From: JAJEFO01 sp965209045
GTDB lineage: Bacteria > Pseudomonadota > Alphaproteobacteria > Rhodobacterales > Rhodobacteraceae
Direction of reading: 5' to 3'
DNA: 64,000 nt
Assembly: GCA_965209045.1 (NCBI GenBank)
Contig: CBDBPW010000003.1
Location: forward strand, 1,860,001-1,924,000
Below, in pieces: positions 42,892 to 50,418 of this stretch. The position numbers were made by a program, and so were the translations under genes. The notes under the pieces were generated by a model that was not told the origin of the DNA, made no database searches, and worked only from the letters and a program-made list of their open reading frames with translations. How positions within the stretch are numbered: position 1 is the stretch's first letter; the number at the start of each line of letters is the position of its first letter.

Positions 42892-42913
42892 TAATTTTAA
42901 TATTGACAAATTA
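42892..42913. promoter_or_regulatory. Inverted repeat TAATTT-N10-AAATTA before hipB
   Basis: Six-base arms in an AT-rich patch 26-47 bp before the HipB start. HipB proteins repress their own promoter at dyad sites, so this is a candidate operator. Symmetry and location only. Confidence 0.4.
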
Positions 42914-42938
42914 TCGCCTTTGGAGCATATCCGCGCAC

Positions 42939-43190
42939 ATGTCAGCGCTTGCCAGAACCCCAAGGCAGATTGGAAGCATTGTCCGACGCAGCCGCAAGGC
43001 GCTGGGCCTGAACCAGACGCAGCTCGGCGAGAAGGCCGGCTTGCGGCAAGAAACGATTTCCCTGATCGAAACAGGCAACTCGGCCGCCAAGATGAAAACC
43101 ATACTGGCGGTTCTTGCGGCACTCGACCTGGAGTTCAGGATCGGGTCCCGAACAAAGGGCAGCGCCAAGGACATAGAAGACATCTTCTGA
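42939..43190 (+). CDS. hipB: HipB-like Xre-family antitoxin
   Basis: 83 residues with one helix-turn-helix: I-V-R-R-S-R-K-A-L-G-L-N-Q-T-Q-L, then L-R-Q-E-T-I-S-L-I-E-T-G-N-S. The usual HipB motif L-x-x-x-D-L-E-F follows (L-A-A-L-D-L-E-F). ATG 42939 is preferred over the longer frame, which would run through the AT-rich control region. The stop shares bases with the hipA start (TGATG), the normal antitoxin-toxin layout. Confidence 0.85.
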   Translation: MSALARTPRQIGSIVRRSRKALGLNQTQLGEKAGLRQETISLIETGNSAAKMKTILAVLAALDLEFRIGSRTKGSAKDIEDIF

Positions 43191-44503
43191 TGCCCCGTCG
43201 CCGCCAGTACGTTCCGCTGCGGGTCCTGCTGAACGGACGCCTTGTCGGTCACTTGGAAAAGGAGCCAGGAGGCCAGATCAAGTTTCGGTACGACGAGGAT
43301 TGGCTGGCATGGGAGCATGCGCTGCCAGTCTCACTGTCCATGCCGCTCAATGAATCCGGATTTCGGGGAGAACCTGTCGTCGCCGTGTTCGAGAATCTCC
43401 TGCCCGATTCAGACGCACTGCGCCGACGCATTGCCGATACGGTCGGTGCCCGAGGAACCGATGCCTACGGCTTGCTGGCGGCCATCGGACGCGATTGCGT
43501 TGGCGCGCTTCAGTTCATCGCTGAAAGCGAGGAGGCCGTCAACGCAAGCGGCGAGATCAAGGGCGAAGTTGTTGACGACGAAACCATCGACAAGCTCCTG
43601 CGCGGCTTGCCGCAAGCACCTCTCGGGCTGAGCAGGGATGACGAGTTTCGCATTTCAGTTGCAGGCGCACAGGAAAAGACCGCCCTGCTCCGGCACGACG
43701 GGAAATGGATCAGGCCGCACGGAACCACGCCGACCACTCATCTGCTCAAGACACAGATTGGAGAGTTGCCCAATGGCATTGATCTTTCCGACAGCGTCGA
43801 AAACGAATTTTACTGCCTGAAACTCGTGGAAGCCTTCGGTCTGCCAGTGAACCGCGCAACGATCAAGACATTCGGAGAGACCAAGGCGCTTGTCATCGAG
43901 AGGTTTGACCGCAAGTGGACAGCGGATGGCCTGCTCTTGCGCCTGCCGCAGGAAGATTGCTGCCAGGCACTGTCCGCACTACCAACGAAGAAGTACCAGG
44001 ATGAAGGCGGCCCCGGCATGGTCGACGTCCTCGACCTGCTCAGGGGCAGTGACACACCGGAAGATGACCAAGGGAAGTTTTTCAAGGCCCAGATACTGTT
44101 CTGGCTGCTTGGGGCAACTGACGGGCACGCGAAGAACTTCAGCATTTTCATCGGTCCCGGCGGAAGCTTCCGCCTGACCCCGCTGTATGATGTGCTGACA
44201 ACCCAGCCAATCCTCGACAGGAAGCAAATCAATCGCAAGCACATGAAGCTTGCCATGTCGGTTGGCAGGAGACGCCACTACCGGATCGACAAGATCCTTG
44301 GCCGACACTTCGTTCAGACTGCCGAAAGGGCCGGGTTGCCGGCGTCTCTCGCAAGGTCATCAATCGAGGAAATCGCGGATTCCGCCAAATCGGCGATGGC
44401 GCAAGTGGAGTCAATTCTGCCTGCCGACTTCCCCGAGTTCATCCAGGATTCCGTGCGAGCCGCAATCTCCGCCCGCCTGCGCTACCTTGCCCTGTCGCCG
44501 TAG
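43190..44503 (+). CDS. hipA: HipA-family serine/threonine kinase toxin
   Basis: 437 residues. N-terminal HipA domain with L-P-V-S-L-S-M-P-L and V-F-E-N-L-L-P-D-S, then the kinase core: V-A-G-A-Q-E-K-T-A-L, catalytic A-T-D-G-H-A-K-N-F-S (Asp) and L-T-P-L-Y-D-V-L (metal Asp). E. coli HipA phosphorylates glutamyl-tRNA synthetase; the target here is not known. Full length and apparently intact. Confidence 0.9.
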   Translation: MPRRRQYVPLRVLLNGRLVGHLEKEPGGQIKFRYDEDWLAWEHALPVSLSMPLNESGFRGEPVVAVFENLLPDSDALRRRIADTVGARGTDAYGLLAAIGRDCVGALQFIAESEEAVNASGEIKGEVVDDETIDKLLRGLPQAPLGLSRDDEFRISVAGAQEKTALLRHDGKWIRPHGTTPTTHLLKTQIGELPNGIDLSDSVENEFYCLKLVEAFGLPVNRATIKTFGETKALVIERFDRKWTADGLLLRLPQEDCCQALSALPTKKYQDEGGPGMVDVLDLLRGSDTPEDDQGKFFKAQILFWLLGATDGHAKNFSIFIGPGGSFRLTPLYDVLTTQPILDRKQINRKHMKLAMSVGRRRHYRIDKILGRHFVQTAERAGLPASLARSSIEEIADSAKSAMAQVESILPADFPEFIQDSVRAAISARLRYLALSP

Positions 44504-44729
44504 TCTTGAGGCCACTGAAGACAGGAATCCAGGTGAGAAATCCGGCTCGTGCCGGTTCTACGGACTCCGAGGGCTTCGCCGGTGGCAGCATGTGCCGGTG
44601 CAGCAGCCCGGTCGCGCCCAAGGGCTCGGCAATGTCTCGCGGACGAAAGGCAGCGGATGCACACTGATGAATGCAAAGCAAGCGGACGTGTCATGCAGCG
44701 AACCGACGGCCGAAAAATGTCCGGATCGG

Positions 44730-45968
44730 TCAGCCCCAGAGACTCGCCAAAGGCAAGGCGGACAGTTTCTCGCCGAATGGCACGGCTTGATCGCTGTCGT
44801 ACAGGACAATGCCACGCACGAAGTTGTTGCCGCAAGCCGCCGCGAGCTTTCTCAAACCGGAAAAGTCCGCGCTTGAAAGGGTCGCCGACGCCTTGACTTC
44901 GATGCCCACGACTTCGCCGCGACGGTTTTCCATCACGAGATCGACCCCGTATCCGTCCTTGTCGCGGAAATGGGAAAAGGAGCAGCGTTCATCGCTCCAG
45001 CTCGCGATCTTCAGGATCTCCCCGACGACAAATGTCTCGAGAGTCGCGCCGAACGCCGTCCTGTCCTTTGCAATTCGCTCGAGTGTCAGGCCCTTCAGCG
45101 CGGCGAGAAGCCCGGAGTCCAGAAAGTGCAGTTTCGGCGACTTGATCAGCCGTTTGAGCCTGTTCGAATGCCAAGCCTGCAATGAATGGATCAAGTACAG
45201 GCTCTCGAACACCCCCGTGCATTTCTGCGTGGTCACGTGGTTCATGCCCAAACCTACGCCCATGCCAGAATAGTTCACCAGCTGCCCCGCATGCCCGGCG
45301 AGAACGTTGAGCAGTTTCGGCATTTGGGCAAGCTGGCCGACCTGAGCGACTTCCCGGATGTCGCGTTGGACGATGCCATCCACGTACTGGTCATGCCAAT
45401 CCTGTCTTCGCCGCCAGCTTCCGCGTTCAAGCACCTCGGGGTAGCCGCCTGCCAAGACAAGCTCGACCAGGTCCGTGCCAAGAACCGGTTCACCGACGGA
45501 CGGTGACTTGCCCGAGAATGCGTCGTCCAGGAAGTGCCCCTGCCCGCCCCTGATCTCGGATTGGGACAACGGCAGAAGCCGAACGACCTCCATCCGTCCG
45601 GCAAGCGAATCCGCAACCTTCGGGAGCATCATCAGGTTGGCCGATCCGGTCAGCAGGAATCGCCCGGGTCGCGCGTCCCTGTCGACCAGGGACTTGATCA
45701 CAAGCAAGAGAGTCGGCGCCCGATGAACCTCGTCGATCACTGCCCGGTCAATGCCTCGAAGGAAGCCAACCGGGGCGCTTGACGCAAAATCCAGCAACGT
45801 CGGATCGTCAAGCGAGAGGAACGGCATGTCCTTGTTCGCAATCGTCGTTGCAAGCGTTGTCTTGCCTGACTGGCGTGGTCCGGACATCAGGACGACACGC
45901 GTGTCCTTGAGCGCCTCCTCGATACGCCTCTTTCCCAACCTCGGATGCATGGACTGCTCTTGCGCCAT
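44730..45968 (-). CDS. AAA-type ATPase with DUF4143 domain
   Basis: 412 residues. Walker A is S-G-P-R-Q-S-G-K-T-T (~res 29-38) and Walker B is A-V-I-D-E-V-H-R-A-P, followed by L-T-G-S-A-N sensor. The C-terminal DUF4143 half contains E-T-F-V-V-G-E-I-L-K and V-G-I-E-V-K-A-S, resembling a restriction-endonuclease-like D/E-x-K site (D-L-V...E-V-K). The family is widespread, often found alone, and its biological role is not settled. A 22-bp-period repeat array lies directly upstream of its start. No partner gene is evident; the downstream hipA gene converges on it. Confidence 0.85.
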   Translation of the reverse strand: MAQEQSMHPRLGKRRIEEALKDTRVVLMSGPRQSGKTTLATTIANKDMPFLSLDDPTLLDFASSAPVGFLRGIDRAVIDEVHRAPTLLLVIKSLVDRDARPGRFLLTGSANLMMLPKVADSLAGRMEVVRLLPLSQSEIRGGQGHFLDDAFSGKSPSVGEPVLGTDLVELVLAGGYPEVLERGSWRRRQDWHDQYVDGIVQRDIREVAQVGQLAQMPKLLNVLAGHAGQLVNYSGMGVGLGMNHVTTQKCTGVFESLYLIHSLQAWHSNRLKRLIKSPKLHFLDSGLLAALKGLTLERIAKDRTAFGATLETFVVGEILKIASWSDERCSFSHFRDKDGYGVDLVMENRRGEVVGIEVKASATLSSADFSGLRKLAAACGNNFVRGIVLYDSDQAVPFGEKLSALPLASLWG

Positions 45969-45987
45969 CCAGTCTCAACGCTCTTGA

Positions 45988-46095
45988 CGTCCATCTGCAG
46001 TCAATTCTTCGGCCAATTGAAAGAATTTTCTCGTCCAAGTGAAATTTTCACTCCGGCCAAGCGAAAGAAATTTTCCGTCCAATTGAAAACAATAT
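45988..46095 (-). repeat. Array of 22-bp-spaced repeats upstream of the DUF4143 ATPase
   Basis: Four clear copies of CCAA(T/G)TGAAA...TTTTC place their CCAA at 46013, 46035, 46057 and 46079, exactly 22 bp apart (about two helical turns). A fifth, degenerate copy (CCAT...) sits in phase at 45991. Full units look like GGCCAATTGAAAGAATTTTC. The array begins 20 bp before the ATPase start codon, so it is likely an operator for cooperative binding on one DNA face. Confidence 0.8.
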
Positions 46096-46483
46096 GCCGA
46101 GATGCTCCCGGGAATCGTCGAGAGCGACGCGTCCACCATCTTCGGTTCCTGCGGTTGCTCGCACCAAGGCTGGCCGAACAGGGACGCATGGCCAAGAACC
46201 GCCTGGAATCACATGGTCACGCACATCCATGGAACAAGCCCCAACAGGCTCTGCGCGTCTCGTCAATCTCAAGCAATTGGAACAGCGCCCTCCGGTCAAG
46301 TTCCGGCTGGTCGAATTGTCCAGATCGCCGTCGGAGAATTTCTGCTGATCGGGTGGCGCCGGAGTGTTCCGGTCGATTCCGTTCAGGTCAAGAAACCGCT
46401 CGCGGGCATCTGCAATCCCCCGGATTGTTCCGGCCCCCGGAAATATGCAAAGAGTTCCCAGCAGCTACAGGAAGGACTCCGCC
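46096..46483. other. Gene-free stretch between repeat array and aminotransferase-like gene
   Basis: About 390 bp with no credible gene. The only signal I can name is the GGAAGGA ribosome-binding site at its right end for the next gene. Confidence 0.4.
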
Positions 46484-47392
46484 ATGGCTGGAAGCCAGCA
46501 CTTCGTCGCCGACCCACGGAACGAGACCGCAAGGATATATCTCAACGGCGAATTCGTGCCCCGTGAACAAGCCCTGGTCTCAATCTTTGACGCGGGCTGG
46601 ATCCTGGGCGATGGCATCTGGGAAGGTTTCCGGATGCACGGAGGACGGCTTGCCTTCATGGATCTCCATCTGGACCGCTTGTTCATGGGCGCGAGAGCGG
46701 TCGACATAGACATTGGAATGACCCGCGATGGAGTCCGTTCCGCCCTTGAAGCAACCCTTGAACGGAATGGAATGGCAGGCCAGTCCGGAGTCCATGTCCG
46801 GCTGATGATCACGCGCGGCCTGAAGAAGTCCCCGAACCAGGATCCCCGGAACACGGTCTCGGGGCCGACCGTTGCCATCGTCGCCGAATTTAAGGAGCCG
46901 GATCCCGAACTCCTGAACACGGGTCTTTCGCTGTTCACTTCGGCGATTCGCACCTGCCGGGCGGACATGTTCGACATGACGCTCAACACGCATTCGCGTC
47001 TCAACTACATCATGGCACTCAACCAGGCGATCAAGACGGGAGCCGACGAGGCACTGATGCTCGACGACAGGGGATTCGTTGCAACTTGCAATGCAACCAA
47101 TTTCTTTGCCGTGAGAAACGGACGGGTGCTGACATCGACCGGCGCAAATTGCTTCAACGGAATCACTCGTGCCAACATCATCGCGCTTTGCGACAGTCAT
47201 GGCATCCCCTGCGAGCAAAGGGACTTCACGCTTGCCCAAGTCTACGATGCGGACGAGGCATTCGTGACCGGCACCTTCGGCGGACTGACTCCCGTGCGCA
47301 TGGTGGACGGCCACCGCATGCCCGCGGTAATGGGGCCGACCTCCTCCATGCTGCGCGAAGCCTATCTTGAATATGCCGCAACATGCGTTTGA
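46484..47392 (+). CDS. Fold-type-IV aminotransferase homologue lacking the usual PLP lysine
   Basis: 302 residues of the branched-chain/D-amino-acid aminotransferase fold: F-D-A-G-W-I-L-G-D-G-I-W-E-G-F-R, H-L-D-R-L, V-H-V-R-L-M-I-T-R-G, and F-N-G-I-T-R-A-N. Aligned to D-alanine aminotransferase, the Schiff-base lysine position falls on N168 (L-N-T-H-S-R-L-N-Y), and the Glu that contacts the PLP ring nitrogen falls on T201. Both alignments rest on clear flanking matches (A-I-K-T-G-A-D-E-A, G-F-V-A-T). It may use another residue or a different chemistry. ATG 46484 has GGAAGGA upstream. Appears monocistronic. Confidence 0.75.
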   Translation: MAGSQHFVADPRNETARIYLNGEFVPREQALVSIFDAGWILGDGIWEGFRMHGGRLAFMDLHLDRLFMGARAVDIDIGMTRDGVRSALEATLERNGMAGQSGVHVRLMITRGLKKSPNQDPRNTVSGPTVAIVAEFKEPDPELLNTGLSLFTSAIRTCRADMFDMTLNTHSRLNYIMALNQAIKTGADEALMLDDRGFVATCNATNFFAVRNGRVLTSTGANCFNGITRANIIALCDSHGIPCEQRDFTLAQVYDADEAFVTGTFGGLTPVRMVDGHRMPAVMGPTSSMLREAYLEYAATCV

Positions 47393-48221
47393 TCCAGGGG
47401 TTGCAAAGTCTTGGGATGATCCCGAGAGCGGGACTTGAACAACGTCGCAGCAGATCAGGCAATGAATCTGGCGAAACACGCCTTGGTCAGCGGCGAACGG
47501 CGCGGCTCATTTTCGAGCGAGCCAATTCGAGGAAGTGGGCATTGATGCGCACGAACCGTCCTGGTGGGACGAAACCGTAGCTGTAGACGTCTCGCTGGCC
47601 TGGCGGCTTGGAAAGCCCAGCGTTGGACCATTCATCGACATTGTGTTCCGACAAGATCACCCAGCCAGACGATTCATCGAGTCCCAACGCCCGTCTCCGA
47701 CTCGCAAGGGACTTCGATGCCCGCTGAATCGCAGCCAAGCGGTGTGTGGGTGACCAGAAGCCGCGCGACATTTCGCAGTCGAACGGCATTTTCAGTCGCG
47801 GCTATCAAGCAGGTAGGACAGGTCCTGCCACGGTTGCGACCGGCGGCAGCTTCATGCATCCAGAGACCATCATAGCGGCCGGCCAAACCCGGCTCCGGGT
47901 CGGGAAGTGCCACCGTATCGTCGCTACTTCATGCCCACGACAGAGAAGCGGCAGCGTTAGACTCAGTGGGCCTTCGCGGCGGGCCGGTTCCGGGCGAGGC
48001 TGCATTGGGCTGTACTCGGCTTCTGGGCACTTCCCGAAAGGATGGGAGTCCAAGCCGTGAAAATAGTCATGACGATCAACTGCCAGAAGGTTGTTTGTCA
48101 CGAGATAGAGGCGCACACTTCGCCGCGTTCGACGCTACGCGTTCTGACCAACGCTGACACTGAGTCGGAGGAGGCGACAAGATAAAAGGGTTGCAGGATT
48201 GGAAGCCGTCGCCCGGGACTT
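47393..48221. other. Gene-free stretch after the aminotransferase-like gene
   Basis: About 830 bp. A small hairpin TCCCG-AGAG-CGGGA at 47420-47433 follows the gene and may act as a weak terminator. A minus-strand frame at 47487-47789 has no recognisable domain. I see no certain gene. Confidence 0.4.
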
Positions 48222-48490
48222 GCCATCCTTTTGCTCAAGAAACGAAAGGGGCTTATGGAGAAAGGTTGACATGCGGGAAGCACCCAGCCGATCAATGCCG
48301 GACACACATGTCCGAGACATGTGGAATTGTCGTGTAGCGCCACACGCGGGCCGCAGAACGGCTTTCGCCCTGCTCGGCCTCGCGACCGCCCAACGTCGCC
48401 ATGCCACTGCACAACGGCGAGCCTCGAAAGCGGAACATCGAAAGGCGTCAGCGTTTCGCTGCAAGTTCCGAATGTTGAGGCATCGGGATG
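48222..48490 (+). repeat. Left copy of a diverged inverted repeat
   Basis: Matches the reverse complement of 49446-49830. Shared stretches include GGTTGACATGCGGGAA, ACATGTCCGA, TTGTCGTGT, CGCGGGCCGCAGA followed by CGGCTTTCGCC, and CCGCCCAACGTCGCCATGCC. Together the two copies bracket the DUF2442/DUF4160 gene pair. Judged by eye as roughly three-quarters identical over most of its length. Confidence 0.75.
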
Positions 48491-48493
48491 CGT

Positions 48494-48976
48494 TCAAGGC
48501 GATGCGGTCTCGCGGACATCATCCCCCGCACGCGTCTCGACACCCAGTTTCTTTCGAGGTCGGCCGCCTTTCGCTCCGTTTGCCCGGGCTGCCGCAGCCT
48601 TGGCAGGTGAAGTGGACCGACCAGCGCGCCGGGCGAGGGCCTTGACCATCCAGTCCTGCGTGCCAAAGACGCCTGCCACCAGTGCGGGCACGTACAGGTC
48701 GACGTCGAGTTTCGGCCAATGGAGATTGAAGCCCAGGCCGTCGACCTCGACTTGAACGAGTTCTGCACGCGACGCGCCGGACAGTTCCTGCACAAGCTGC
48801 GCAGGAAACACGTAAGTGCATCCGTTGATCAATTCGATCGTCACCTCTTTCATGGCATCGTCGTAGCGAGCCGCCTTGGCGCGCGGTTCGCGTTCGAGCG
48901 CTTCCTGCCCGCGAGCGAATGCTTCGCCGAAATCTGCGTCACTCCGTTTTGGCTTCGTCTTCCTCACGCTTGACAT
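48494..48976 (-). CDS. DUF2442-domain protein
   Basis: 160 residues. A DUF2442 core spans about residues 38-95: Y-D-D-A-M-K-E-V-T-I-E-L-I-N-G-C-T-Y-V-F-P, A-S-R-A-E-L-V-Q-V-E and L-G-F-N-L-H-W-P-K-L-D-V-D-L-Y-V-P. An Ala/Arg/Lys-rich tail ends G-A-K-G-G-R-P-R-K-K. The start overlaps the DUF4160 gene by 38 nt, a common pairing of these two families resembling toxin-antitoxin gene order. Biochemical function is not established. Confidence 0.8.
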   Translation of the reverse strand: MSSVRKTKPKRSDADFGEAFARGQEALEREPRAKAARYDDAMKEVTIELINGCTYVFPAQLVQELSGASRAELVQVEVDGLGFNLHWPKLDVDLYVPALVAGVFGTQDWMVKALARRAGRSTSPAKAAAARANGAKGGRPRKKLGVETRAGDDVRETASP

Positions 48977-49211
48977 GAATCTCTTCCCAACGCTTTAAGA
49001 ACTCTTCCCGGTTTTCCAGGACTTCCTTCACCAAACGACGCAGCCTGTGCTGCGGAATGCCTGATATCCGCTCGACCTCGGGCTCTCCGTTGGTCCCGAA
49101 CAACTGGACTTTTGCGTGCCCGTCCCCAGAGATGAGGTGCACATGCGCCGGGTCGTGGTCGTTCGAATGAATCACAAATCGAAATTCGTGGAGGCGATGA
49201 ATCGTGGCCAT
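48939..49211 (-). CDS. DUF4160-domain protein
   Basis: 90 residues from ATG 49211 (M-A-T-I-H-R), preceded by GGGAGAAAG. Carries the DUF4160 pattern F-R-F-V-I-H-S-N-D-H-D-P-A-H-V-H, then G-D-G-H-A-K-V-Q-L and E-E-F-L-K-R-W-E-E-I-H. The clustered His/Asp residues look like a metal or nuclease-like site, but no activity is established. Upstream of and overlapping the DUF2442 gene. Confidence 0.82.
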   Translation of the reverse strand: MATIHRLHEFRFVIHSNDHDPAHVHLISGDGHAKVQLFGTNGEPEVERISGIPQHRLRRLVKEVLENREEFLKRWEEIHVKREEDEAKTE

Positions 49212-49445
49212 GCTCAGCACTTTCTCCCTCAATGGCTGCTGGGGACATGAATTCAAGTGTCATCGTGATTTCCAATTGTATCCTATCTGTTGGGTTTACG
49301 AGTAGCTTTGCTTCCTGACAGAGTCAAGCCGCAATCAAGGTTCGCCAGAATCAAGTCCAGCCCTGCGGCTTGCCATCACGGCCGGAAGCCCGGGCAGGGT
49401 GCCGAGGCCGGGACCTGATCGGGAGTGCGACTCCAGCGCAATTTG

Positions 49446-49830
49446 GCCACCTGAACGAAAGGATGACACCATTCGATGCTCCGATTTCGCGGCACGACGT
49501 TGTGCACTGGCGAAAGTGCCGACAGCATCCATTTTTTGCTCCGGCAACCTGTGTTGTCGGGGACTGGCGCAACTGGACGGGCGAGAGGCGGTTGCGTTGG
49601 CAACCCCAACTGACCGGCCAACTCTGAGGCGCCGTGCAGAGGCATGGCGACGTTGGGCGGTCGAAATGCCGAACTTGGCGAAAGCCGATCTGCGGCCCGC
49701 GTGCAGTTCCACACGACAAGTTCGCATGTTTCGGACATGTACGCCCAGCCTTCATCGGCGGGGCGTTTCCCGCATGTCAACCATTCTTTGCAAGCCCCAA
49801 ACGAAAGGGATGGCAGCGCCATCCCTTCGC
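49446..49830 (-). repeat. Right copy of the diverged inverted repeat
   Basis: Reverse-complement partner of 48222-48490. Relative to the left copy it carries an extra block of roughly 100 bp or more near 49530-49630 that splits the match. Its outer end carries the strong hairpin at 49805-49827, which the left copy lacks in intact form. Confidence 0.7.
49805..49827 (-). terminator. Terminator-like hairpin
   Basis: AAGGGATGGC and GCCATCCCTT form a perfect 10-bp stem with a 3-nt loop. Read on the minus strand it continues into CGTTTGG after the stem's TTT, giving a modest T-rich tail. It could stop transcripts running leftward from the hydantoinase operon, whose last gene ends about 590 bp upstream. 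Confidence 0.5.
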
Positions 49831-49838
49831 ATCTAGTT

Positions 49839-49875
49839 CCCGCCGAGGCGGGCAGCGGACACGGGCAGACCCGTG
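49839..49875. repeat. Two further hairpins beside the terminator-like stem
   Basis: CCCGCC-GA-GGCGGG (49839-49852) and CACGGG-CAGA-CCCGTG (49860-49875) follow the first hairpin within 50 bp, making three consecutive perfect dyads. A loop of only two bases in the first would open by a pair in practice. Confidence 0.6.
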
Positions 49876-50418
49876 CCGCATGTGACATGTAACATAGCAG
49901 CTGGAATCAGGATGTCGATGGCCCGGTCGCGGCAGTCCTTGGAGGACAAGCGCTACGATCCGATTGAAGTCCGCCCACTCAACTCTTGGCACTTCCTGGC
50001 CAGGCATGTGCAGGCGACTGACAGCCACCGTGGTCAGGCAATCGCAGACCACCCACGCGCACAGTCCATCCAGCGGCGAAGCGATCGGGTAGGCAGATGA
50101 ATTGTCCGGTTGCGACTTCGTGGCGAAGGGAAGAACAGTATGTAGGAGAAAGCGGTCGCCGCGAAAGGAGAGCGGAACTGTCCCTCGCCACTGAAATGGC
50201 ACTCTTGCGCCGTGTTGTTTCGTCAAAGGCTTCGTCGTGCCGGATCGGGGCTGCCACCAATGACCTGCCCCGTCCAGGCAGAACTTCCGGCAGCCGGTTC
50301 CACGCCTTGCAGGCCAAGCGTCGAAACAAGCTCATCTGCCACCAAGAGAATCCAGACTATACCGTGATGATCGATCCGAACAATGCTCGTCGTTTCCCGA
50401 CGATGCAACCTCCAGACT
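49876..50418. other. Gene-free stretch downstream of the hydantoinase operon
   Basis: About 540 bp between the hairpin cluster and the end of the second hyuB. Open frames here lack recognisable domains or start signals; no further repeat seen. Confidence 0.4.

Noticed and set aside
45988..46095. Repeat array as a replication origin (iterons)
   Set aside because: No replication initiator or partition gene in the window, and the array lies tightly against the ATPase start, so an operator is the simpler reading.
47417..47439. Minus-strand string resembling the 3' end of a tRNA (TTCAAGT loop, CCCGC, then a 7-nt acceptor-like end)
   Set aside because: No matching 5' T-stem, anticodon arm or 5' acceptor strand upstream, so not a tRNA; as an attachment site it would need a second copy, which I did not find.
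47487..47789. 100-residue minus-strand frame containing V-P-P-G-R-F-V-R-I-N-A-H-F
   Set aside because: Reads more protein-like than most frames in the gap, but has no known domain, no clear ribosome-binding site and no partner gene. Left unannotated.
48199..48645. 148-residue plus-strand frame across the left inverted repeat
   Set aside because: Coincides with the repeat and runs antisense into the DUF2442 gene; Arg/Ala-rich with no motif.
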